Assembly (NCBI GenBank): GCA_004357005.1
Contig: SMWH01000171.1
Coordinates: 1-19,376, forward strand
Direction of reading: 5' to 3'
Length of the DNA stretch: 19,376 nt
DNA from: Gammaproteobacteria bacterium
GTDB taxonomy: Bacteria; Pseudomonadota; Gammaproteobacteria; SMWH01
This document shows, piece after piece, positions 6,965-14,581 of this stretch; the stretch's first letter is position 1; the number at the start of each line of letters is the position of its first letter. The position numbers were made by a program, and so were the translations under genes. The notes beneath the pieces are model-generated. The model had not been told where the DNA came from and ran no database searches. It saw only the letters and a list, made by a program, of their open reading frames with translations.

Positions 6965-8806
6965 ATGAGCCTGTTTACAGAACTGCAACGCCGTAACGTG
7001 ATCAAGGTCGCGATGCTCTATGTCATCGTAGCCTGGCTGATTCTGCAGGTGGGCGAGATCCTGGTGCCGTTGCTGATCCTGCCGGATTCGGTCCTTCGCA
7101 TCGTGTTTTTCATTCTTGTGCTGGGCTTTCCGCCGGCTCTGATTTTTGCCTGGGCATTCGAGATCACGCCGGAAGGCATCAAGCGTGACCGGGACGTGGA
7201 CCCGGCACAATCCATCGCCTCGGATACCAGCCGAAGACTGAACTACTTGATTGTCGGTCTGCTGGTGGTCGCCATCGGTCTGCTGATCGTGGGTCTGTGG
7301 ACGGAGGAGGGGGCGGCTCCAGACACGGTCGCGGAAACCGCCGAACAGCGCGCAACCACCGGAGCAGAAGTCAAAACGCCGGATACCGCGAAGATTTCGG
7401 TGGCTGTCCTTCCCTTCATCAACATGAGCAACGACCCGGACAACGAGTACTTCTCTGACGGCATATCAGAAGAACTGTTGAATGTGCTGGTCAAGGTGGA
7501 GGGCTTGCGCGTTCCTTCCCGCACGTCGTCTTTCGCCTTCAAGGGGGGAGAAAAATCCCTCGGCGAGATCGCCGAGATCCTCAAAGTCGATCACGTTCTG
7601 GAGGGCAGTGTACGCAAGGCTGGTAATACCGTGCGGGTGACGGCGCAACTCATCGAGGTAAAGACCGATACCCACCTGTGGTCGGACACTTACGATCGTG
7701 AACTGACGGACATTTTTGCCATCCAGGACGAGATCGCCAACAGCATTGTTGAGGCGTTGACCAGCATATTGGGTGCGGAAGCGATTCGCGTGAAAGTGGT
7801 GGCGCCCACCGACAACCTCGAGGCTTATCAACTCTATCTGCGTGGACGTAGCCTCTGGTGGATGCGTTACGGCGATGCGGTCCCCCGGGCGATTGAGTAC
7901 TTCAAGCAGGCAGTGGGGCTGGATCCGGGATTTGCGCGGGCCTGGTCCGGGCTGGCTGCCGCCTATCAGGTGCTTTCGACTTATACGGATGCGCGGGAGG
8001 ATGAAGTGCTGCCGCTCTCGGCGGAGGCGGCGAACAAGGCGCTGGCGCTGGATCCGGGTCTGGCCGAAGCGCAGGCCGTGCTGGCTCAGTTCTTGGTCTA
8101 TCGGGCGGAGTGGCGTGAGGCGGATTCGGCTTTTCGACGGGCCGTGGAGATGGATGACACTGACGTGCTATCCCGGGTCTGGTACGGCTTGTTTCTCTCC
8201 AGCGCTGGATACACGACGGAGGCGATGCAGTACCTCCGGTCGGTGGAGGAACTGGATCCCATCAACGCCCTGGCGCAGGCTCATCTCGGCCTGTTGAACG
8301 AGTTCCAGGGATCGCGTGAGGAGGCGCTTCGCTATGCCGACATGGCGGTGCGTGGTGGGATGCAGTTCGCGATCATGGTGCACTACGACATAGCTATGCA
8401 GGAAGGCCGGTATGAAGAAGCTTATCTCGTCGTGGAGGAATTTCTGGCCGCTTATGGGAACACGAATCCCTGTCTGGGTCTGTTGAGGGATACCCTCGAA
8501 GGGCGCGTTCCCCGGGAGAGAGCTATCGAATGCATCGACGGTCAGACGAGGTTTGGCGACGGTTCGGACTGGTACCTGCCGGACTACGATTTGCAAATCA
8601 CCGACCGGATGATAAAGACGTTGGAGGAAATGTCCGGTTCGTTTTTCCCGGGCTTCCAGTGGCTCTGGGGCCCCCGGGGAGCGTTCGTTCGACAGAGCCC
8701 GGAGTTCAGGGATTTCGCAGAACGCGTGGGGCTCGTGGCGTTGTGGAAAGAACGCGGCTGGCCGGACTTGTGTCACCCGGTCGGCGACAGCTTCGAATGC
8801 AACTGA
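6965..8806 (+). CDS. Gene 6: three-TM TolB-like/TPR protein with a second Cys pair, 613 aa
   Basis: It starts M-S-L-F-T-E-L-Q-R-R-N-V; no strong ribosome binding site is seen, and the start rests on the family motif. Three predicted membrane segments lie in residues 13-115, with E-I-T-P-E-G-I-K-R-D-R-D after the second. The TolB-N/FlgO-like domain begins at S145 (S-V-A-V-L-P-F-I-N-M-S) and contains F-S-D-G-I-S-E-E-L-L-N, L-E-G-S-V-R-K-A-G and Q-D-E-I-A. The first TPR has A-V-G-L-D-P-G-F-A-R-A-W. C503 and C523 form a C-x19-C pair with the same spacing as in genes 1 and 10. The tail is G-W-P-D-L-C603-x8-C612-N. All four cysteines lie in the part predicted to be periplasmic, so two disulfides are plausible. 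Function not established. Confidence 0.9.
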   Translation: MSLFTELQRRNVIKVAMLYVIVAWLILQVGEILVPLLILPDSVLRIVFFILVLGFPPALIFAWAFEITPEGIKRDRDVDPAQSIASDTSRRLNYLIVGLLVVAIGLLIVGLWTEEGAAPDTVAETAEQRATTGAEVKTPDTAKISVAVLPFINMSNDPDNEYFSDGISEELLNVLVKVEGLRVPSRTSSFAFKGGEKSLGEIAEILKVDHVLEGSVRKAGNTVRVTAQLIEVKTDTHLWSDTYDRELTDIFAIQDEIANSIVEALTSILGAEAIRVKVVAPTDNLEAYQLYLRGRSLWWMRYGDAVPRAIEYFKQAVGLDPGFARAWSGLAAAYQVLSTYTDAREDEVLPLSAEAANKALALDPGLAEAQAVLAQFLVYRAEWREADSAFRRAVEMDDTDVLSRVWYGLFLSSAGYTTEAMQYLRSVEELDPINALAQAHLGLLNEFQGSREEALRYADMAVRGGMQFAIMVHYDIAMQEGRYEEAYLVVEEFLAAYGNTNPCLGLLRDTLEGRVPRERAIECIDGQTRFGDGSDWYLPDYDLQITDRMIKTLEEMSGSFFPGFQWLWGPRGAFVRQSPEFRDFAERVGLVALWKERGWPDLCHPVGDSFECN

Positions 8807-8819
8807 TGAAAGCAAGACG

Positions 8820-8845
8820 TGTAGGAGCGGCTTTCAGCCGCGACT
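8820..8845 (+). repeat. REP-like element C, upstream of gene 7
   Basis: TGTAGGAGCGGCTTTCAGCCGCGACT has stem GCGGCT/AGCCGC with a three-base loop. It ends 12 bases before the ATG of gene 7. Without it the gap between genes 6 and 7 would be about 25 bases. Confidence 0.85.
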
Positions 8846-8857
8846 GAACTGATCAAC

Positions 8858-10687
8858 ATGAGCCTGTTTAAAGAACTCCAGCGCAGGAACGTCATGAAAA
8901 TGACGGTCGTCTACGTACTTGCGGGGTGGGTGCTGCTGCAGGTGGCCGACATCGTGATCCCCGCGCTGGGTATTCCGGAATGGGGCGTTACCTTTGTGCT
9001 GGTTCTGATCGCGCTTGGCTTTCCCATCGCCTTGATTTTTTCCTGGGTGTACGAGATCACGCCGGAGGGGATTCGCAAGGAGAAAGACATCGCGCCGGGC
9101 GAATCCATCACCCACGAGACCAGCGCCAAACTCAACTATCTCGTCGTCGGCCTGCTCGTCGTTATCGCGGCGTTGCTGGCCTTCAATCTTTTTGGTACCC
9201 GCGGGTTGAAAACCGAATCCGCTGTCATCGCTGTTTCCGAACCCGACACGGCAACGGCCGTGGATTCGCCCGTCAGCCCCGGAGAAGGTCTCACCTCGGT
9301 AGCCGTGCTGCCTTTCGTGAATATGAGCGCCGATCCGGACAACGAGTACTTCTCCGACGGCATTTCCGAAGAACTCCTGAACGTGCTGGTGAAAGTGAAA
9401 GGGCTGCGTGTGCCGTCGCGCACATCTTCTTTCGCGTTCAAAGGCGAAGGAAAACCGATTGCTGAGATTGCCGCAATCCTCAAGGTGGATCATGTGCTCG
9501 AAGGCAGTGTCCGAAAGGCCGGCAATACGGTTCGCGTCACGGCCCAGCTCATCGATGTAGGTACCGATACCCATCTGTGGTCGGAAACTTACGACCGCGA
9601 ATTGACGGATATCTTTGCCATTCAGGACGAGATCGCCAACAGCATCGTGCGGGCATTGCAGGCCACGCTCGGCACGGAAGTGCCAGCTATTGCCGAGAGC
9701 CGGCCCACGGAAAGCCTCGAAGCGTACGAGCTGTATCTGCGCGGGCGTTTTTTTCTGCGCTTACGGGAACAGGAGAATCTGCGCCGCAGCATTGAGCTGT
9801 TCAAACAAGCCGTTGAACTGGACCCGGAGTTTGCACAAGCCTGGTCAGGTCTGGCGGCCGCGTACAACGTATTGCCCGGATACATGACGTCAGATCCTGG
9901 CGTTTACGGCCTGGCTCGCGAAGCCGCCAACGAGGCGTTGGTTCTTGACGGCTCTCTGGGTGAAGCGCGAGCGGTGTTGGCTCAACTGCTTGGCGTGGAA
10001 GGCAAGTTCGATGACGCGTTGCGTACCTTTGAAAAAGCGCTGGAAATAGCCCCGCGCGATTCGACTGCGCGGCTCTGGTACGGAATCCAGTTGTTTCAAT
10101 CAGGCTATCTGAGGCAGGCCGGGGAACAGCTTGCGATCGCAAAGGAACTGGACCCGGCTTCCGGGTTGCACCTCGGTTGGCTGGGACGCACTCAGGATGT
10201 TCTGGGACACCAGGAGCAGGCACTGGAAACCTTTCAGCAGGGCATGGCACTTGGGCGCAGGGCCGCGTTCAAACAAGCGCTTCTGATCCTTGTACATCAG
10301 GGACGTTACGATGAAGCACGGGAGCTCGTAAGTAGCGGCGCGTTGGATCAGAACCTCGGAGGGCGGGCGAATTTCCTGTTTATCGAGGCCGTGGAAAATC
10401 CGGACAAAGTGTCCGAGGCCATCGCGGCTCTGGAGGCGACAGGCCAATTTGTTTCTTCACAGTATCTCTTTCTGGGCGATACGGACCGGGGGTTGGAAAA
10501 TATCATCGAAATCGGGGCGTTTAACAATACGGCGTATGCGTATTTCTGGTATCCCTACGCGAAAGCATTGCGTCAACAGCCCGCGTTTCGGGAGTTCATT
10601 GAACAACACGGTTTTTTGGCGGTCTGGCGGGAGCGCGGCTGGCCTGACCTGTGCCACCCGGTGGGCGACAGCTTCGAATGTGACTAG
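8858..10687 (+). CDS. Gene 7: three-TM TolB-like/TPR protein, 609 aa
   Basis: It starts M-S-L-F-K-E-L-Q-R-R-N-V. Three predicted membrane segments occupy roughly residues 13-115, with E-I-T-P-E-G-I-R-K-E-K-D after the second. The TolB-N/FlgO-like domain begins at S147 (S-V-A-V-L-P-F-V-N-M-S-A-D-P-D-N-E-Y-F-S) and ends near A-L-Q-A-T-L-G. TPR-like repeats follow (A-V-E-L-D-P-E-F-A-Q-A-W; A-L-E-I-A-P-R-D-S-T-A). Near the C-terminus it shares the block L-F-L-G-D ... F-W-Y-P ... L-R-Q-Q-P-A-F with genes 8 and 9, forming a subgroup with them. The tail is G-W-P-D-L-C599-x8-C608-D and these are the only cysteines seen. A palindrome B begins three bases after its stop. Probably anchored in the inner membrane with the TPR domain outside; partner unknown. 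Confidence 0.9.
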   Translation: MSLFKELQRRNVMKMTVVYVLAGWVLLQVADIVIPALGIPEWGVTFVLVLIALGFPIALIFSWVYEITPEGIRKEKDIAPGESITHETSAKLNYLVVGLLVVIAALLAFNLFGTRGLKTESAVIAVSEPDTATAVDSPVSPGEGLTSVAVLPFVNMSADPDNEYFSDGISEELLNVLVKVKGLRVPSRTSSFAFKGEGKPIAEIAAILKVDHVLEGSVRKAGNTVRVTAQLIDVGTDTHLWSETYDRELTDIFAIQDEIANSIVRALQATLGTEVPAIAESRPTESLEAYELYLRGRFFLRLREQENLRRSIELFKQAVELDPEFAQAWSGLAAAYNVLPGYMTSDPGVYGLAREAANEALVLDGSLGEARAVLAQLLGVEGKFDDALRTFEKALEIAPRDSTARLWYGIQLFQSGYLRQAGEQLAIAKELDPASGLHLGWLGRTQDVLGHQEQALETFQQGMALGRRAAFKQALLILVHQGRYDEARELVSSGALDQNLGGRANFLFIEAVENPDKVSEAIAALEATGQFVSSQYLFLGDTDRGLENIIEIGAFNNTAYAYFWYPYAKALRQQPAFREFIEQHGFLAVWRERGWPDLCHPVGDSFECD

Positions 10688-10690
10688 ATG

Positions 10691-10717
10691 TTTCAATGGG
10701 GTCAGACCCCATTGAAA
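10691..10717. repeat. Palindrome family B, perfect 27-bp copy (GGGGTCAGACCCC type)
   Basis: TTTCAATGGGGTC and GACCCCATTGAAA flank a single A with no mismatch. It starts three bases after the gene 7 stop codon, close enough to affect the end of that transcript as a hairpin. It is the GGGG variant of the element at 2765-2791, with the same outer arms. Confidence 0.85.
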
Positions 10718-10737
10718 GCGATTTTGAGTGTGACTGA
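10717..10737 (+). pseudogene. Possible 3'-end stub of a lost paralog (S-D-F-E-C-D-stop)
   Basis: AGC GAT TTT GAG TGT GAC TGA reads Ser-Asp-Phe-Glu-Cys-Asp-stop, matching the family ending F-E-C-D-stop found in genes 1, 3, 7, 8 and 9. It lies 30 bases after the true end of gene 7, and its stop directly precedes the ATG of gene 8. A deletion from palindrome B into the end of a lost gene would leave exactly this. The match is only four residues plus the stop, so chance is not excluded. Confidence 0.4.
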
Positions 10738-12561
10738 ATGAACCTGCTGACAGAACTTCGCAGAAGAAACGTCTTTCGGGTCGCCGCCGTCTATATCGTG
10801 ACGAGTTGGTTGATCCTTCAGATAGCCGACGTCCTGCTGGAGAGGTTCGGTGTCCCCGACTGGGGGTTCCGCTTCATTACGATCCTGCTGGCGCTGGGTT
10901 TTCCGGTCGCGGTGATCTTTTCCTGGGTCTACGAGATCACTCCGGATGGCATCCGGAAGGAAAAGGACATAGAACACGACGAATCGATCACCGGCCAGAC
11001 CGCGCGCAAGCTCAACTACATGCTGGTCGGGCTGATGGTCGTTGCCGTCGGTCTGTTGCTGGCGGACCGGTTCTGGCCCGCGGGGGACGAAATCGACCAT
11101 GCGGCCCCCGCGTCCCGTATTACATCGGCGCCGGAGCGCGCCGTTGACGGGCTGACTTCGGTAGCCGTGCTGCCCTTTGTCAACATGAGCAACGATCCGG
11201 ACAACGAGTATTTCTCCGACGGGATTTCCGAGGAACTGCTCAACGTTCTGGTCAGAATCGAAGGCCTGCGAGTGCCGTCGCGCACGTCCTCCTTCGCGTT
11301 CAAGGACAAGGAGGACATGTCCATCCGTGATATTGCCCGGGAACTGGAAGTAGACCATGTGTTGGAAGGCAGCGTGCGCAAGGCAGGCAACACGGTGCGG
11401 GTGACAGCTCAGTTGATTGATGTGCGCACGGACACACACCTGTGGTCCGACACGTTCGATCGGGAATTGGAAGATATTTTTGCCATCCAGAACGAGATCG
11501 CCACCCAAATCGTCGATGCATTGAAGACGACACTGGGTGCCGATGCATCCGCGTCGCTTAAGACCGGAATAAAACCGACGGAAAATCTCGACGCGTATCA
11601 GCTCTATCTGCAGGGCCGGTATCTGTGGCGGCAGCGGGGGGAAGAAAACATACGTGAAAGCATCGAGCTGCTTGAAAAAGCAGTTGCGCTGGATCCGGAA
11701 TACGCGGAAGCCTGGGGCATCCTGGCCGTCGCGAACATGACCTTGCCCTATTACGCGCGAGACGCGGAGCGAACAACGGATGCAGCCGGAAAGACGGCCG
11801 CCGAACAAGCGCTCGCCTTGGATGCAACGCTCGGTGAAGCCTGGGCGGCGCTGGCCAATGTCACCGCGCACGAAGGCGATTGGGCAGGGTCGTTGGACTA
11901 CCATCGCAAAGGGGCCGAGGTGGCGCCGAGGGATTCCACGGGACGTCTGTGGACCGGACTGAGCCTGGGCGAGATGGGGTATCTGGAGGAGGCCCGGGAA
12001 CAGTTCGAGGTAGGTCATCAACTGGATCCCGCGTCGGGTATCCACAACCACTGGCTCGGCATGGCGTACTACATGGGAGGCCGTGAAGAAGAAGCCCTGG
12101 CGCTTTTTGAAAGGGCCGTTGCCCTGGGTCGTGCAACGGCGCTTTGGGGAACCCAGGAGCACCTACTTGTGAGAGGTCGCCTCGAAGAAGCTGCCGAACT
12201 GGCCCTGAGCAACCCCGAGGTGTTTCTGGTTTCAGAGGAGATCCAGACGGCCCTCGCCGATCTCGAGAATCCAGGAAAAACGGAGCTGTTCTTTCAACTG
12301 ATGGCAGACGTGGAAAATCCCAGCACGTCGGTCTTTCGTGTGGTGTTGGGTGACTATGATGGTGCTCTCGAGAGCCTCGAGCGGCACGCCCGCTACGACG
12401 ACACGATTTACTACGTCATGTGGCACCCTTTGTTTGCGCCCATGAGACAGTCGCCGGGTTTCGTGGGGTTTGCCGAGCGCACCGGCTTTGTGGAATTGTG
12501 GAGAGAGCGGGGCTGGCCGGATCTGTGCCGCCCGGTCGGCGACAGCTTCGAATGCGACTGA
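10738..12561 (+). CDS. Gene 8: three-TM TolB-like/TPR protein, 607 aa
   Basis: It starts M-N-L-L-T-E-L-R-R-R-N-V directly after a TGA triplet; no ribosome binding site is evident. Three predicted membrane segments lie in residues 13-113, with E-I-T-P-D-G-I-R-K-E-K-D after the second. The short segment before the second membrane helix (F-G-V-P-D-W-G-F-R-F) nearly matches gene 12. The TolB-N/FlgO-like domain begins at S141 (S-V-A-V-L-P-F-V-N-M-S-N-D-P-D-N). TPR-like repeats include A-V-A-L-D-P-E-Y-A-E-A-W and L-G-E-A-W-A-A-L-A. The terminal block F-R-V-V-L-G-D-Y-D-G-A-L-E-S and W-H-P-L-F-A-P-M-R-Q groups it with genes 7 and 9. The tail is G-W-P-D-L-C597-x8-C606-D, with no other cysteines seen. 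Role unknown; probably a periplasmic TPR scaffold on a membrane anchor. Confidence 0.9.
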   Translation: MNLLTELRRRNVFRVAAVYIVTSWLILQIADVLLERFGVPDWGFRFITILLALGFPVAVIFSWVYEITPDGIRKEKDIEHDESITGQTARKLNYMLVGLMVVAVGLLLADRFWPAGDEIDHAAPASRITSAPERAVDGLTSVAVLPFVNMSNDPDNEYFSDGISEELLNVLVRIEGLRVPSRTSSFAFKDKEDMSIRDIARELEVDHVLEGSVRKAGNTVRVTAQLIDVRTDTHLWSDTFDRELEDIFAIQNEIATQIVDALKTTLGADASASLKTGIKPTENLDAYQLYLQGRYLWRQRGEENIRESIELLEKAVALDPEYAEAWGILAVANMTLPYYARDAERTTDAAGKTAAEQALALDATLGEAWAALANVTAHEGDWAGSLDYHRKGAEVAPRDSTGRLWTGLSLGEMGYLEEAREQFEVGHQLDPASGIHNHWLGMAYYMGGREEEALALFERAVALGRATALWGTQEHLLVRGRLEEAAELALSNPEVFLVSEEIQTALADLENPGKTELFFQLMADVENPSTSVFRVVLGDYDGALESLERHARYDDTIYYVMWHPLFAPMRQSPGFVGFAERTGFVELWRERGWPDLCRPVGDSFECD

Positions 12562-12562
12562 A

Positions 12563-12579
12563 TTGGGGTCAGACCCCAA
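12563..12579. repeat. Palindrome family B, short copy (GGGGTCAGACCCC type)
   Basis: TTGGGGTC and GACCCCAA flank a single A. It begins one base after the stop of gene 8. The outer TTTCAA arms of the long copies are missing. Confidence 0.75.
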
Positions 12580-12592
12580 ATACATGTGTTTT

Positions 12593-12635
12593 CGTGGGGG
12601 CGGTATTCTGTAGGAGCGGCTTTCCAGCCGCGATT
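12593..12635 (+). repeat. REP-like element C, decayed half copy plus full copy, upstream of gene 9
   Basis: The full copy at 12609-12635 (TGTAGGAGCGGCTTTCCAGC, then CGCGATT) has stem GCGGCT/AGCCGC and ends 15 bases before the ATG of gene 9. The stretch 12593-12608 (CGTGGGGGCGGTATTC) resembles the left half of a REP with changes. A half copy in front of a full one recurs at 14513 and 18841. Confidence 0.75.
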
Positions 12636-12650
12636 GGTGCATGAGTCGAA

Positions 12651-14504
12651 ATGGCTAGTTTGTACGAAGAACTGAAGCGCAGAAACGTCATCCGGGTTGT
12701 CGTCCTGTATATCGTCGTCGGTTGGCTGCTGATGCAGGTGGCGGATGTCCTGTTCCCGGCCATGGAACTGCCCAACTGGACCATCCGGTTGGTGTTCGCA
12801 ATGCTGGCGATCGGCTTCCCCGCGGCGATCATCTTTTCCTGGGCCTTCGAGATCACCCCCGAAGGCGTGAAACGCGAAAAGGACATCGATCGTTCGAAAT
12901 CCGTTGCACGTTTCACCGGACGCAAGCTGGACTACATCACGATCGGCGTCGTCGTGGCCGCTGTGGGTTTTGCCGTCGTTGACCGCATGACGCGCTCGCC
13001 GGAAATGCCGGCGCCAGAGATTGCAGTAGTCACCGAAGCCCCGGAGCCGGTCGAAACAGCGCCTGATCGGCCGGAATCCAGCAAGACCTCCGTCGCGGTG
13101 TTGCCCTTTGTCAACATGAGCAACGACCCGGACAACGAGTTCTTCTCGGACGGGATTTCCGAGGAGCTGCTGAATGTCCTGGTCAAGGTGCAAGGGCTGC
13201 GTGTTCCCTCGCGGACCTCGTCGTTTGCGTTCAAGGGCAAGGACGTATCGATCAGCGATATCGCGCGGGAACTGGGCGTGGATCATATCCTCGAAGGGAG
13301 TGTTCGCAAGGCGGGTAACACGGTGCGTGTGACGGCCCAGTTGATCGATGTAAAAACCGATACGCACCTGTGGTCGGAGACCTACGATCGGGAACTGGAA
13401 GATATCTTTGCCATCCAGGACGAGATCGCCCAGAACATTGTGTCCGCGCTCGAGGCGACGCTCGGAACTGCACCGGCGGGTCTTACGGTCGGCAGGCAGC
13501 CCACGGAGAACCTTGAGGCCTACCAACTGTACCTGCAGGGTCGACACCTTTGGCTGCAGCGGGGCATAGAGAACATCAGCGAGGGTATACGGCTGCTGGA
13601 ACAAGCGGTCGAGTTGGATCCTGAATTTGCTCAGGCATGGGCAGCGCTGGGGGCGGCTCGCATTACTTTGCCCTACTACGCTCTGACCCCACGCGCCGAG
13701 AACGATCGGCTTGCGGGACAAGCGGCGCGACGCGCCCTTGAGCTCGATGAAACACTGGGAGAGGCGTGGGCCACCGTGGCGAGTGAGGGTGCATGGAAGG
13801 GTGACTGGGTCGGGTCGCTGGAGCTCTGGCGCAAGGCCGCGGAAATCGCGCCGAACGATTCCACGCTGCGGCTGTGGTATGGCATTCACCTCATGGACGC
13901 CGGCTATCTGGAGCGCGCCCTGTCACAGTTCGAGCTGGCCGTGCGGCTTGATCCCGTGTCCGCGGTCAACAATGACTGGTTGGCCCGGACCTACGCAGCG
14001 CTCGGTCGCTACAGTGAAGCGGAAGCAGGGTATGAACGGGCTATCTCGCTCGGCCGAAGACAGGCAGCCGGTTCTGTGGTGGAGCTTTTGCGGGCGACAG
14101 GACGTGAGGCCGAAGTGCGGGAATTCGTATATTCGCGGCCCGACCTTTTTGGAGAAGCGTACCTGACTCGTTTTGAGCTCCTGTCGGCTGCCATGTCAGA
14201 TTCAGCAATGAAGCCGCAGGCCATGGAGTATCTTGCAGAGCTTCCGTTTGTGTCTCCCACGGCTTACAAGATGGATTCTTACATCCAGTTGGGTGAGTAT
14301 GATCTGGCCCTGCAGAACATACGGCGCATTGCCGAATTCGACGACACGGTCTTTACCCTGTTCTGGAATCCGCTGCTGGCGCACCTACGTCAGCATCCGG
14401 ACTTTCCGGAACTCATGCGTGAAGCCGGTTTTGTCGAACTCTGGGAGAAGGAAGGCTACCCGGACATGTGCCGCCCCGTGGGCGACAGCTTCGAATGCGA
14501 CTGA
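12651..14504 (+). CDS. Gene 9: three-TM TolB-like/TPR protein, apparent mosaic of gene-5-like and gene-8-like parts, 617 aa
   Basis: It starts M-A-S-L-Y-E-E-L-K-R-R-N-V. Residues 1-150, covering three membrane segments, E-I-T-P-E-G-V-K-R-E-K-D and the P-V-E-T ... R-P-E-S-S linker, match gene 5 almost residue for residue. From the TolB-N/FlgO-like domain (S147, S-V-A-V-L-P-F) onward it instead follows genes 7 and 8: N-D-P-D-N-E at its start, V-S-I-S-D-I-A-R-E-L inside it, then T-E-N-L-E-A-Y-Q-L-Y-L-Q-G-R, T-L-P-Y-Y-A and L-G-E-A-W-A in the TPR region. The tail is G-Y-P-D-M-C607-x8-C616-D, with Tyr for the usual Trp; no other cysteines are seen. Recombination between array members near the start of the TolB-like domain would explain it. 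Function unknown; predicted membrane-anchored periplasmic TPR protein. Confidence 0.9.
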   Translation: MASLYEELKRRNVIRVVVLYIVVGWLLMQVADVLFPAMELPNWTIRLVFAMLAIGFPAAIIFSWAFEITPEGVKREKDIDRSKSVARFTGRKLDYITIGVVVAAVGFAVVDRMTRSPEMPAPEIAVVTEAPEPVETAPDRPESSKTSVAVLPFVNMSNDPDNEFFSDGISEELLNVLVKVQGLRVPSRTSSFAFKGKDVSISDIARELGVDHILEGSVRKAGNTVRVTAQLIDVKTDTHLWSETYDRELEDIFAIQDEIAQNIVSALEATLGTAPAGLTVGRQPTENLEAYQLYLQGRHLWLQRGIENISEGIRLLEQAVELDPEFAQAWAALGAARITLPYYALTPRAENDRLAGQAARRALELDETLGEAWATVASEGAWKGDWVGSLELWRKAAEIAPNDSTLRLWYGIHLMDAGYLERALSQFELAVRLDPVSAVNNDWLARTYAALGRYSEAEAGYERAISLGRRQAAGSVVELLRATGREAEVREFVYSRPDLFGEAYLTRFELLSAAMSDSAMKPQAMEYLAELPFVSPTAYKMDSYIQLGEYDLALQNIRRIAEFDDTVFTLFWNPLLAHLRQHPDFPELMREAGFVELWEKEGYPDMCRPVGDSFECD

Positions 14505-14512
14505 GTGACGCC

Positions 14513-14553
14513 TGTAGAAGCGGCTTTGTAGGAGCGGCTTTCCAGCCGCGATT
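14513..14553 (+). repeat. REP-like element C, half copy plus full copy, upstream of gene 10
   Basis: The left-half copy at 14513-14527 (TGTAGAAGCGGCTTT) runs into the full copy at 14527-14553 (TGTAGGAGCGGCTTTCCAGC, then CGCGATT). The half copy lacks the AGCCGC arm and cannot form its own hairpin. Confidence 0.8.
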
Positions 14554-14556
14554 GAA

Positions 14557-14571
14557 TGGGGTCTGACCCCA
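14557..14571. repeat. Palindrome family B, core copy (GGGGTCTGACCCC)
   Basis: TGGGGTC and GACCCCA flank a single T. It lies just after the REP and 10 bases before the ATG of gene 10. It is the only place in the window where a B element lies directly behind a C element. Confidence 0.75.
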
Positions 14572-14581
14572 ATTGACGATC

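Noticed and set aside
10702..13889. Very long open frames on the - strand opposite genes 8 and 9 (10702-12162 and 12411-13889), with similar ones opposite other genes
   Set aside because: They run across gene boundaries and palindromes, mirror the + strand codon pattern of a high-GC gene, recur opposite paralogs for that reason, and encode no recognisable domain.
14573..14581. TTG at 14573 as the start of gene 10
   Set aside because: It adds three residues not found in paralogs; the ATG at 14582 gives the family start exactly.
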